Of a DNA stretch of 31,312 nucleotides, positions 1 to 8,420 are shown piece after piece; the first letter of the stretch is position 1, and each line of letters starts with the position of its first letter. Below the pieces are notes generated by a model. That model searched no databases, was not told the origin of the DNA, and saw only the letters and a list, made by a program, of their open reading frames with translations. The position numbers were made by a program, and so were the translations under genes. Source of the DNA: Clostridia bacterium (GTDB lineage Bacteria; Bacillota_A; Clostridia; Christensenellales; Borkfalkiaceae). The stretch lies in NCBI GenBank assembly GCA_017462825.1, contig JAFTQI010000030.1, positions 1-31,312 of the forward strand. The letters are read 5' to 3'.

Positions 1-998
1 AAGAATTGAAAGCAAACCCCGATCGTCAGGCAAAGGGTACGATTATCGAAGCTAAGCTTGATAAGGGTAAGGGCCCCGTTGCAAGCATTATCGTACAAAC
101 GGGTACCCTCAACACGGGCGACAATATCCTTTCGGGTACGACGATGGGCCGCGTCCGCGCAATGTTCGACGACAAGGGTAGAACCGTCAAGAGCGCAGGG
201 CCTTCGATGGCGGTTTCTATTCTCGGTTTTGAAGAAGTACCCAACGCAGGCGACAGTATTATGGCAGTCGACCAAGCGCTTATGAAGCAGGTACAGGAAG
301 AAAGAAAGAACCGCGAACGCGAAAGCATGATTAAAGAACAAAGCCGCGTTTCGCTCGACGATATCTTCGCGCAAGTAGAGGAAGGCAAGCTTAAAAACCT
401 GAACTTGATTGTCAAAGGGGACGTACAGGGTAGCGTTGAAGCGGTGAAGCAGTCCCTTGAAAAGCTTTCCAATGAAGAAGTGCGCGTGAAAGTTATTCAC
501 TCGGCTGCGGGTGCGGTCAACGAAAGCGACGTTATGCTCGCGGAGAGCGCGAATGCGATTATAATCGGGTTTAATGTGCGCCCTGATACGAAAGCGAAGA
601 AGCTTGCCGAAACGTCCAAGGTCGACGTTAGAAGCTACCGTATTATCTACGAACTTCTCGACGATATGGAAGCGGCGCTTAAAGGTATGCTTGCGCCCAA
701 GCTTCGTGAAATTCTTACGGGTAAATGCGAAGTCCGTCAAACGTTCAATATCACGGGCGTTGGTACGATTGCAGGTTGCTACGTTATCGACGGTAAGATT
801 GTTCGCGGCGGTAAGCTGAGAATTTACCGTGAAGATATTATGATTTGCGAAGGCGGTGTCAAGCAGCTTAAGAGATTCAAGGACGACGTGAAAGAAGTCA
901 ACTACGGCTACGAATGCGGCTGTGCAATCGACGGCTTTAATGAAATCCGCGTAGGCGATATTATCGAATGCTATATCACCGAGGAGATCAAAGCATAA
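1..998 (+). CDS. infB: Translation initiation factor IF-2, C-terminal part (5' end outside window)
   Basis: This is the last third or so of IF2, the GTPase that places initiator tRNA on the ribosome. The frame is already open at base 3, so the gene is cut by the window edge; the TTG at base 6 is internal. The visible part starts in the beta-barrel after the G domain (GKGPVASIIVQTGTLNTGD). It continues through domain 3 (LNLIVKGDVQGSVEA, then IIGFNVRP) and the C-terminal fMet-tRNA-binding barrel (FNITGVGTIAGCYV, ending CYITEEIKA). No G-domain motifs are visible because they lie upstream. The TAA stop overlaps the rbfA ATG by one base, so the two genes are translationally coupled, as is usual in this operon. 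Confidence 0.97.
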   Translation, partial: ELKANPDRQAKGTIIEAKLDKGKGPVASIIVQTGTLNTGDNILSGTTMGRVRAMFDDKGRTVKSAGPSMAVSILGFEEVPNAGDSIMAVDQALMKQVQEERKNRERESMIKEQSRVSLDDIFAQVEEGKLKNLNLIVKGDVQGSVEAVKQSLEKLSNEEVRVKVIHSAAGAVNESDVMLAESANAIIIGFNVRPDTKAKKLAETSKVDVRSYRIIYELLDDMEAALKGMLAPKLREILTGKCEVRQTFNITGVGTIAGCYVIDGKIVRGGKLRIYREDIMICEGGVKQLKRFKDDVKEVNYGYECGCAIDGFNEIRVGDIIECYITEEIKA

Positions 999-1384
999 TG
1001 AAAGTATCGAGAACGTCAAGACTCAACGGCGAATACCAAAAGGAAATCAGCGAAATTATCCGCTTGCAAAAGGACAAAATGCCCGGCATTAAAGGGCTTG
1101 TGTCCGTGACGGAAGTGGACGTTGCGCCCGATTTGAAAACGGCAATCGTCTACGTAAGCATTTACGGCGCGAGCGATGCGGAAAGCAAGCACACGTTTGA
1201 AGTTTTGCAAGAACACGCTGGCTTTATCCGTCATCAGCTTTCGCAAGTAATGCGTATGCGCACCGTGCCTGCACTTACTTTTCGCACGGACGGAAGTATG
1301 GTTTACGGCGCGAAAATGGACGAATTGTTCAAAAAAATCACCTATACGACGTCTGCGGACGAAACGAACGGTGACAGCGATTAA
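998..1384 (+). CDS. rbfA: Ribosome-binding factor A
   Basis: RbfA is a small KH-like protein that binds the 30S subunit and helps mature the 5' end of 16S rRNA. The 128-residue product has the family hallmarks: an N-terminal basic segment (SRTSRLNGEYQKEISEII), the central strand VTEVDVAPDLKTAIVYVS, and the late motif RHQLSQVMRMRTVPALTFRTD. I chose the ATG at 998 over the frame-open site at 968 because GAGGAG lies at 981-986 and the ATG overlaps the infB stop (TAATG). Length is normal for the family. It sits in the conserved infB-rbfA-nrnA order. Confidence 0.96.
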   Translation: MKVSRTSRLNGEYQKEISEIIRLQKDKMPGIKGLVSVTEVDVAPDLKTAIVYVSIYGASDAESKHTFEVLQEHAGFIRHQLSQVMRMRTVPALTFRTDGSMVYGAKMDELFKKITYTTSADETNGDSD

Positions 1385-1387
1385 ACG

Positions 1388-1416
1388 AAAAAACGCGTAA
1401 TTATTACGCGTTTTTC
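1388..1416 (+). terminator. Terminator-like hairpin between rbfA and nrnA
   Basis: ACGCGTAA (1393-1400) pairs perfectly with TTACGCGT (1404-1411) around a TTA loop. The stem is extended by A-run/T-run pairing and followed by a T tract. nrnA begins only 18 bases later, so this probably acts as a partial terminator or mRNA 3'-end stabiliser rather than a complete operon end. Confidence 0.7.
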
Positions 1417-1433
1417 CTTATAAGGATAAAATT

Positions 1434-2405
1434 ATGAACGGAACAATGCAACAAATCGCGGAACGAATCAAACGCGCCAAAAGCGTTTTGATTATGACGC
1501 ACATGCGCCCCGACGGCGACGCTTTGGGGAGTGCGCTTGCGCTTTTTTCCGCGCTTAAAAAATTGAATATACGGGGGCAGGTATGCGTTGAATCGGATAT
1601 TCCGTCTAATTTGCGCTTTATTCAAGGCGTGGAAATCGTCGCAAAAAAACCTGTGGAAAGCTATGACTTACTCGTGACGGTGGATTGCAGCGACGAGCAA
1701 CGTTTAGGACTTTTGCTCTCGGAGTTTAGCAAGGCAAAACGGGAAAGAATCGACACGGTGAATATCGATCATCATATTTCTAATACTCGATTTGCAAAAT
1801 ACAATTTCGTGCAAGAATGCGCGGCGAATTGTATGCATATTGCTACGCTCATCGAATACCTGGGTGTGCCGTTTGATAAAACGATTGCCGAATATCTCTT
1901 GATCGGGCTTTTGACCGATTCGGGGAATTTTTCGCACGACGACGTGACGGAAGAATGTATGCTCTTGGCGGCAAAGCTTATCAAGGCAGGCGCGGATATG
2001 CGCTATTACCATTACGAGCTTTTCAAAAAACAACCGAAAGCGCGCGCGAAGCTGTACGCAAAGACGATGAGTGGCATTCGTTATTATCACGAAGATCGGT
2101 TTGCCGTTATCACCATTACGCAAAAGGCGATGGAAGAATGCGGGGCAGACCAAGGCATGACGGAAGGTTTTGTCGATTTTCCGCTCAACGTAGAAACGGT
2201 GGAAATTGCCGCGTCCCTTTTGGAGATTCGGAAAGGGCAATATAAAATTTCTCTGCGCTCGAAGGAATATGCGGACGTGAATAAGCTCGCGGCGACCTTT
2301 GGCGGTGGTGGACATATCCGTGCGGCAGGCTGTATGCTTTTCGGCAATATCGAAGAAGTGCTCGACAAGCTTTCGTACGTGGCAGGGCAGTATTTGGAAG
2401 ATTAA
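1434..2405 (+). CDS. nrnA: Bifunctional oligoribonuclease / PAP phosphatase (DHH-DHHA1)
   Basis: This cytoplasmic DHH-family phosphoesterase degrades short oligoribonucleotides and, in characterised relatives, dephosphorylates 3'-phosphoadenosine 5'-phosphate. At 323 residues it is a typical NrnA size. The metal-binding motifs are intact: HMRPDGDALGS near residues 23-33, VDCSD near 83-87, NIDHHISN near 110-117 (the DHH signature) and TDSGNF near 162-167. The C-terminal DHHA1 substrate-binding motif FGGGGHIRAAGC is near 285-296. AAGGAT about 8 bases upstream supports the ATG. It follows rbfA, as in many Firmicutes, but truB and ribF do not follow here. Confidence 0.94.
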   Translation: MNGTMQQIAERIKRAKSVLIMTHMRPDGDALGSALALFSALKKLNIRGQVCVESDIPSNLRFIQGVEIVAKKPVESYDLLVTVDCSDEQRLGLLLSEFSKAKRERIDTVNIDHHISNTRFAKYNFVQECAANCMHIATLIEYLGVPFDKTIAEYLLIGLLTDSGNFSHDDVTEECMLLAAKLIKAGADMRYYHYELFKKQPKARAKLYAKTMSGIRYYHEDRFAVITITQKAMEECGADQGMTEGFVDFPLNVETVEIAASLLEIRKGQYKISLRSKEYADVNKLAATFGGGGHIRAAGCMLFGNIEEVLDKLSYVAGQYLED

Positions 2406-2410
2406 ACAAT

Positions 2411-2450
2411 AAACGCGGATGAAAGATAGAGTTTCGTTCGCGTTTTTCTT
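2411..2450 (+). terminator. Rho-independent terminator after nrnA
   Basis: A 14-bp stem is formed by 2411-2424 (AAACGCGGATGAAA) and 2432-2445, with two G-U pairs and loop GATAGAG, followed by a T-rich tail. It closes the infB operon. Confidence 0.8.
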
Positions 2451-2495
2451 TGCAAAAAATTGAAAATTTTCTTTGTGAAAATTTTCGTTTTGGGA

Positions 2496-2524
2496 TTGCT
2501 TTTTATAGAAGTTAGGTGTATAAT
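2496..2524 (+). promoter_or_regulatory. Sigma-A-type promoter for the helicase-nuclease gene
   Basis: The -35 box TTGCTT (2496-2501) and a perfect -10 box TATAAT (2519-2524) are separated by 17 bases. It lies just after the nrnA terminator and about 85 bases before the start codon. The same TTGCTT-17-TATAAT layout recurs before the fucosidase gene. Confidence 0.7.
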
Positions 2525-2608
2525 AGAAGGGAAAAGAAAATTTTATTTCCATTTAGGAAATAAAATCAAAATACGTAGAATAAGTTTATTTTTTCGGGGG
2601 CAATCGAT

Positions 2609-5600
2609 ATGGCTCAAAAAGTGAAAAAATTAGAAGAAATACTTTCCTTAAAAGGGGAAGTGGTGAAGGTGGTTTCGTATGCCGATTATTTCGCGCGCAG
2701 ACCGCTTTTTTCGTCTTTGCAGGTTAAAAATGCAGGGGAAGAAGGGGTGAGCGGACTTACCCTTTCCGTCAGCGCGACGGGGGATATGCTGATTCCTTGC
2801 GAAAAGTCGCTTGAAGAAATTCCTTACGAAAGCGTAGTGGAAATCGAGCTGGACAATCTTCTTTCGCCACTCTATTTTTCGAGTATAGAAGAAGTACGCG
2901 AAGAAAAGATTTGCGTTGCGTTGCAAAAGGATAAAAAACAAATCGCGGCGATGGAATTTGCCGTGACGACCGTGCCTTTTGATTTTTGGCAGGGGGTAAA
3001 CGGGGATTTAGAGCTGCTTGCGTCCTTTGTTCGTCCCAAGCTTGCCGATTGCGCGCGCGTTGCGACGGAAATTTCCGCACAACTGAAAAAATGGAATCTT
3101 TCCACGGAGCTTGGCGGCTACGTCGGCAACGATAAAAACGCCGTCCGCAATATTATTGCGGCGCTTTTTGCCGTTTTGCGCCGTTATTCTATCGCGAGAA
3201 AGGATTGCGATATTTCCAAGCCCGTCGAGGCAGGCAATGGTACGAAGATTCTCTCTTCGCGTGCGGCGAGCCCCATAGAGCTTGCGCTGTTTGCGAGCGC
3301 GTGCTTGGAAAATCTCGGCTTGCACCCGATTTTGGTGTTCGGGGAAAAGGAAATCACGTGTGGCGTGTGGCTCTACGAAGGCTGTTTTATGGACACGGCG
3401 TCCGACGATATGGGTAGATTAGAAGCGTACGTTTCGGACGGTATCAATAATATTAGCTGTTTTGACGTGGAGGATTTGTACTCGGATAAAAACGCCGCGT
3501 ATTCCACGTCCGAAAACCATTTCAAGCAAAAGCTTAGAGCTGGATATTACGAAGAATGCGTGGACGTGCGCCGTTGTAGAATTTCGCAAATCCTGCCCTT
3601 GCCTTTGCGCGCGCGTGGAGTGAAAGGGTACGAGGTCCTTTCCGAAGAAGATACGGCGTTTGACGCCGCGCCCAAGGAACTTCGCGCGACAGGGAGTTTT
3701 TCCTTGGAAGAAGAACAGACGAAAGAAAAACAATGGGAGCGCAGACTGCTTGATTTGTCGATGAAGAACACGCTCTTGAATTTCCAACCGACCAAGACGG
3801 TTTTGCATATTATCGGCTCGTCGGCGGACGGGGTGATGGACGCATTGACGGAGCAAGGGGAAATGAATCTTGCGCCGATAGTCGACGCGGCGAAATCGGT
3901 TGTAAAGAAGAAAGTGTATTACGGTGCGGCGGCGGAAATCAAGCGCATGCGCGAGCTAATCCGCATGGAAAATCGTTCGGGGGTTTTGCGTACGTACGCC
4001 GATGAAACGACTTTGAGTGAGACGGCGGCACGCTTAATTCGCAAGAACAAAGAAGCGGATGAGGAATCGGGTACAAAGATTTTGTATCTCGCGCTTGGGT
4101 TCTTGAAATGGAACTCCCGTGAGGACGGCGCGGAGCATTTTGCGCCGCTTGTTTTGCAACCCGTTCAAATTAAAAAGAGTAAGGGCGGCGTGGGGTATTC
4201 GCTTGTTTTGAGCGATGACGAACCTTCCGTCAATACGACGTTGCTGGAATTTTTGAAGCAGGAATTTAATATTGATATGCGTGGTATGGTGGGCGCGATC
4301 CAAGGCTTGAAGCTTTCGGAAATTTTTGCGATGATCCGCCGTGAAACGGTGAATATGCGCGGCTCGGAAATTTACGACGACGCGTATCTTGCCGCATTTT
4401 CGTTTGCGCGTTATCAGATGTGGAACGATTTGCGTCAAAATATCGGCGAGTTTTCCAAGAACCCGATTATCGACGCACTTTTGAATAACACGTTGCTGAT
4501 TAGCGGCGGCGTGGACGTACCCGAAAAAGAAGACGGCGCCAGCCCCGAAGTGACGCTCACGCCCTTGATCGCCGACGCTTCGCAATGGGAAGCAATCGCG
4601 CTTTCGCAGACGGGCAAGAGTTTTGTTTTGCACGGCCCGCCCGGTACGGGGAAATCGCAAACGATTACGAATATGATTGCGAACGCGTTGAACGATGGGA
4701 AACGCGTGCTTTTCGTCGCGGAAAAACAAGCGGCGCTCTCCGTTGTAAAAAAGCGTTTGGACGGGCTTGGGTTGGGCGATTTTTGCTTGGAACTACACTC
4801 GAATAAGACGAGCAAGGCGGAGGTTTTACAAAAGTTGACCTCGACTCTTGCGCTCCGCACGGAAACGGAAAGCGTGGCAATTTCCGAAAAGTCGAACGCG
4901 ATTGTAAAATTGAGAAAAGATTTAGCGGAATGCAGCGTTGCGCTTCATAAAAAACGCCGTTTGGGCGTGTCCGTTTACGACGCGCTGTTGACTTGCTTGA
5001 AAAATAAAAACGCGCCCGAGATTATGAATATCGAGAGCAGTTTTTACGACGGTTTGACGCGTGAAAAAATTCAAAATTACGAGCAAATGATGTTGCAGGC
5101 GGCGGCTGCAGCAAAGGAATGCGGCGGCGTGCATAATTCGCCGTTTGCGAACGTCAATTTGACCGAATATGATAAGCAAACGCGCGATTCGCTCTATTGC
5201 GCCGCGGAAGTTATGATCGCGGAAATCAAGCATTTGAAGAACTATATCGCGCTGTTTTTGGAACTGTATAAGCAAAACGTCAGCACGCTTACGCGAAGAA
5301 AGCTCGAAGCACTCGGTGAGATTGCGAAGATTTTGGAAAGCGGTAATTTGAATCGCTATTTCAAGAACGACGAGCAGGAGTTTTTCGTGTTCTATAACGC
5401 GAATCGGCGTTTAGATTCGTGTATGGAAAGATACGAGCAAAAGTTTAAAAAGCTCGTGGATATTTCCAAGGAATATACAGCGCTTGGAAAGTGGTTGGAA
5501 GCGGGCTACACGCAGTACGCCACCAACAAAGACGTGAGCGCAGTCGTGAAGAAATTGAACAAGGTTGCAATCACGCCCTTGGCGCAAGACGAACTTTTGA

Positions 5601-8260
5601 CACAGCTTCAAACTGTCTATGAAATCTACGAAGCAAGAGAGCGTATCCGCGCGAATACCAAGCTTTCCGAATATTTTACGTTCGCTTTCGGCCGTATCGA
5701 TTACGGTGAACCGCGCGCGAACTTTATGAGAGAACTGTATGCGCTGCATGACGCTTGCGCGTCCGTGTTCTTGGACTATAATCCCGACAGCTTTAACAGT
5801 ACCTGTATCAATGCGTCGAACGGTTTTGCCGCGCCTGTTCTGAATGGGCTTGTACGCTCGCTCGAAAGCTATCAGGCGGCGGAGACAAGTTTCAATGAAA
5901 TCACGCGCGCAAATAAGAACCGTATGCCCGAAGAAGAAGTTTTGGACGTGTATTCGGCGAGAGCGGGGGCGTTGATTGAAAATATCGATATGCTCGCCAG
6001 TTGGTGTATGTATAAAAAGACCGCGCAGGCTTTGGACGAAGCGGGCTTGACTTTCATCACCGACGCGCTCGAAAACGGTTCGGTCACAAGCGAAAACATT
6101 GTTGATAGTTTCGAAAAGAATATTTATAAAAACTTCCTGCAAACGAATATTCCGCTTGATCCCGTGCTTGCGCGCTTCTCGGCGGCGGTCTTTGAAGAAA
6201 AGACGGAAAATTTGCGGCTTTTGAGCGAAGAATTCGCGCAGCTTACGAAAGAAAGTATTAAAAATAAGCTCCTTTCCCGTTTGCCGACGGAGTTTACCGA
6301 AGGCGCGTTGAGTCTGGAAACGGCGCTTTTTGGGCGGTACGCGAAATCGAATTTGCGCGGTATGGGACTTCGCAAGCTCTTTGACGAGTGTCCGTCTTTG
6401 ATAGGCGTACTCGCGCCGTGTATGCTCATGAGTCCGATTACCGTTTCGCAGTATTTGAAAGCGGAAAACGGTTTGTTTGACTTGGTTATCTTCGACGAAG
6501 CCTCGCAAATTCCGACGGCGGAAGCGATTTGCTCGATTGCGAGGGGGAAAGCGGCGGTGATTGTCGGCGACCCGAAACAGCTCCCGCCCACCTCTTTCTT
6601 CAATGCCCATTACGTGGATGAGGAGAATTTGGAAAACGAGGATATGGAAAGCGTTTTAGACGACTGCCTTGCCATTAATATGCCGCAAAGACATCTTACG
6701 TGGCACTATCGCAGTAAGCACGAAAGCCTTATCGCTTTTTCTAATGCGACCTACTACGACAACCGCCTTTGTACTTTCCCGTCCCCCGACGCACTGGCAA
6801 GCAAAGTCCGCTTGCAGCTTGTGGAAGGCACGTATGATCGAGGCATGACTAAGCGCAATAAAGTGGAAGGCGATGCGGTTGTGGAAGAAGTTTTGCGCCG
6901 TTTGAGCGATCCTGCGCTCCGTAAATCGAGTATGGGCATTGTGACTTTTTCCAACGTGCAAAAGGAATATATTGAGCGCAAGCTCGCGACAGAAATCATT
7001 CGTCGCAAACTAGATGAAGTCGCGTACGAGCGTGAAGAACCTTTGTTTGTGAAGAATTTGGAAAACGTGCAAGGGGACGAGCGAGACGTGATTTTGTTCT
7101 CCGTTTGCTACGGACCTGATTCTACGGGCAGGATTTCGCTTAATTTTGGGCCTTTGAACCAAGTGGGCGGTTGGCGCAGACTCAACGTTGCGGTATCGCG
7201 CGCGAGAGAAGAAATGGTGGTGTTCTCGTCTATGACGGGCGCGATGATTGACCTTTCTAAGACAAAATCGAAAGGGGTTGCAGGATTGAAGGCCTTCTTG
7301 GACTTCGCGGAAAAAGGGCGCACGAACTTAGCCATTTCATCGGGTAGCATTGTTACGAAACGGGCGGGTATCGGGAAATATATTGCCGAGGAACTCTCCT
7401 CTTACGGCTACGAATGCAGGTATGACGTCGGCGTTTCGGGCTTCAAAATCGACGTTGCGGTCGTGGACCCGAAAGATAGAAAGCGGTTTGTTTTGGCAAT
7501 TATGTGCGATACACCTGCACCGTACTCGGTCAAGGATAGAAACGTCTTGCAAATTCAAACTCTTAAGCGAAATAATTGGAACGTTATTCGAGTGTTTGCG
7601 GTCAACTATTATAACAATCCTAAGCGCGAAATTAAGCGCATTAAGGATTTGCTTGACAAGCTGACGGGCGCGGACAAAAAAGGCGGCGCGGAATTAAACC
7701 GCGCGAAAAAACCGTACAAAAAAGCCGTTTTGACCGACCGCGTAGAAAATGCGACCTACGTTACTTCGGGTGAAAACGACAAGGAATTAATGACGCGTTT
7801 GAAGGCGATTGTGGCGGCGGAAGAACCGATTTCGTATCCGTTCTTGATTAAACGCTGTCTTTCGAGTGTGGGGATTACAAAATACGGTTCGAAAGTGGAG
7901 GCGCGTATGCAAGCGCTTATCGGACTTTGCGCGTTTAAGTACGAACGGATTTTGGGCGTTGAATATTACCGAAAGACAGATAAAAATATCGGTTTTGATA
8001 AATACCGCGTAGAAGCAAGCGACCCGATTCGTAAAACGGAAACGGAGTTCACGCCTTATGAGGTGATTGCAGTAGTGAAAGCCGCGCTTGAGGATAAAGT
8101 TGCGCTGTATATGGAAGAAGTGCAAACCCTCGTAGCGTCTCTTTTCAAGGTCGCGCGTCCAAATGATAAATTCTTGGCGTTCATCAACGATTGCGTGGCG
8201 CTCGGCGAGGAGAAAGGTTTTTTTGTTCGTTCGGTATCCGACCGCATTTCCTTGGCATAA
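2609..8260 (+). CDS. Giant DUF4011 / superfamily 1 helicase with restriction-endonuclease-like and DUF3320 domains
   Basis: This 1883-residue protein probably unwinds and perhaps cuts nucleic acid. Domains in order: a transglutaminase-like N-terminal region (about 130-300); DUF4011 beginning at RLLDLSMKNTLLNF (380-392 region); then a superfamily 1 helicase. Helicase motifs are Walker A HGPPGTGKSQT (K682), Walker B VIFDEASQ (D1296, E1297), GDPKQLPP (1320-1327), WHYRS (1365-1369), VQGDERDV (Q1488-D1493) and VAVSRAR (to R1533). The insert between motifs (about 720-1230) is long and helical. A PD-(D/E)xK-like domain follows (about 1565-1670), with GFKID (D1615) and CD at 1633-1634. DUF3320 lies near 1715-1880 (AAEEPISYPFLIKRC). 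All helicase motifs are intact. It is a single-gene unit with its own promoter. Relatives in this family are often found near defence genes, but that role is inferred. Several transglutaminase and nuclease positions deviate (see findings). Confidence 0.9.
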   Translation: MAQKVKKLEEILSLKGEVVKVVSYADYFARRPLFSSLQVKNAGEEGVSGLTLSVSATGDMLIPCEKSLEEIPYESVVEIELDNLLSPLYFSSIEEVREEKICVALQKDKKQIAAMEFAVTTVPFDFWQGVNGDLELLASFVRPKLADCARVATEISAQLKKWNLSTELGGYVGNDKNAVRNIIAALFAVLRRYSIARKDCDISKPVEAGNGTKILSSRAASPIELALFASACLENLGLHPILVFGEKEITCGVWLYEGCFMDTASDDMGRLEAYVSDGINNISCFDVEDLYSDKNAAYSTSENHFKQKLRAGYYEECVDVRRCRISQILPLPLRARGVKGYEVLSEEDTAFDAAPKELRATGSFSLEEEQTKEKQWERRLLDLSMKNTLLNFQPTKTVLHIIGSSADGVMDALTEQGEMNLAPIVDAAKSVVKKKVYYGAAAEIKRMRELIRMENRSGVLRTYADETTLSETAARLIRKNKEADEESGTKILYLALGFLKWNSREDGAEHFAPLVLQPVQIKKSKGGVGYSLVLSDDEPSVNTTLLEFLKQEFNIDMRGMVGAIQGLKLSEIFAMIRRETVNMRGSEIYDDAYLAAFSFARYQMWNDLRQNIGEFSKNPIIDALLNNTLLISGGVDVPEKEDGASPEVTLTPLIADASQWEAIALSQTGKSFVLHGPPGTGKSQTITNMIANALNDGKRVLFVAEKQAALSVVKKRLDGLGLGDFCLELHSNKTSKAEVLQKLTSTLALRTETESVAISEKSNAIVKLRKDLAECSVALHKKRRLGVSVYDALLTCLKNKNAPEIMNIESSFYDGLTREKIQNYEQMMLQAAAAAKECGGVHNSPFANVNLTEYDKQTRDSLYCAAEVMIAEIKHLKNYIALFLELYKQNVSTLTRRKLEALGEIAKILESGNLNRYFKNDEQEFFVFYNANRRLDSCMERYEQKFKKLVDISKEYTALGKWLEAGYTQYATNKDVSAVVKKLNKVAITPLAQDELLTQLQTVYEIYEARERIRANTKLSEYFTFAFGRIDYGEPRANFMRELYALHDACASVFLDYNPDSFNSTCINASNGFAAPVLNGLVRSLESYQAAETSFNEITRANKNRMPEEEVLDVYSARAGALIENIDMLASWCMYKKTAQALDEAGLTFITDALENGSVTSENIVDSFEKNIYKNFLQTNIPLDPVLARFSAAVFEEKTENLRLLSEEFAQLTKESIKNKLLSRLPTEFTEGALSLETALFGRYAKSNLRGMGLRKLFDECPSLIGVLAPCMLMSPITVSQYLKAENGLFDLVIFDEASQIPTAEAICSIARGKAAVIVGDPKQLPPTSFFNAHYVDEENLENEDMESVLDDCLAINMPQRHLTWHYRSKHESLIAFSNATYYDNRLCTFPSPDALASKVRLQLVEGTYDRGMTKRNKVEGDAVVEEVLRRLSDPALRKSSMGIVTFSNVQKEYIERKLATEIIRRKLDEVAYEREEPLFVKNLENVQGDERDVILFSVCYGPDSTGRISLNFGPLNQVGGWRRLNVAVSRAREEMVVFSSMTGAMIDLSKTKSKGVAGLKAFLDFAEKGRTNLAISSGSIVTKRAGIGKYIAEELSSYGYECRYDVGVSGFKIDVAVVDPKDRKRFVLAIMCDTPAPYSVKDRNVLQIQTLKRNNWNVIRVFAVNYYNNPKREIKRIKDLLDKLTGADKKGGAELNRAKKPYKKAVLTDRVENATYVTSGENDKELMTRLKAIVAAEEPISYPFLIKRCLSSVGITKYGSKVEARMQALIGLCAFKYERILGVEYYRKTDKNIGFDKYRVEASDPIRKTETEFTPYEVIAVVKAALEDKVALYMEEVQTLVASLFKVARPNDKFLAFINDCVALGEEKGFFVRSVSDRISLA

Positions 8261-8275
8261 AAATCAATTTGAAGT

Positions 8276-8289
8276 ACCCGTGTACGGGT
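8276..8289 (+). other. Small hairpin after the helicase gene
   Basis: ACCCG-TGTA-CGGGT makes a 5-bp perfect stem 15 bases after the helicase stop. There is no T tract, so it is a weak candidate for termination or 3'-end protection. The rest of 8261-8419 is AT-rich and holds no gene I can support. Confidence 0.35.
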
Positions 8290-8391
8290 TGAAAAAATGC
8301 AGACTAAGCAAAGTATAGTATGCATTTTTCATAAAAAATAGTGCGAATATTGAATCAATTTCCTATTTTTAACGAGAATGTAGGACAATAG

Positions 8392-8420
8392 TATCAATAG
8401 TACACCAAGGAGTGTTGATA
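8392..8420 (+). promoter_or_regulatory. Inverted repeat enclosing the ribosome binding site of the double-HTH gene
   Basis: TATCAA (8392-8397) pairs with TTGATA (8415-8420), and CAC (8403-8405) can pair with GTG (8412-8414), leaving a small bulge. The AAGGAG ribosome binding site lies in or next to the loop, and the A of the start ATG is inside the stem. It could be a DNA operator for autoregulation or an RNA hairpin that tunes translation. The pairing is seen directly; the role is inferred. Confidence 0.4.

Noticed and set aside
5411..6610. 399-codon minus-strand open frame inside the helicase gene
   Set aside because: It is antisense to well-matched helicase coding sequence, rich in Arg, Phe and His as expected of a shadow frame, with no domain I recognise. 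Similar long shadows occur at 1704-2552, 4034-4729 and 27427-28125.
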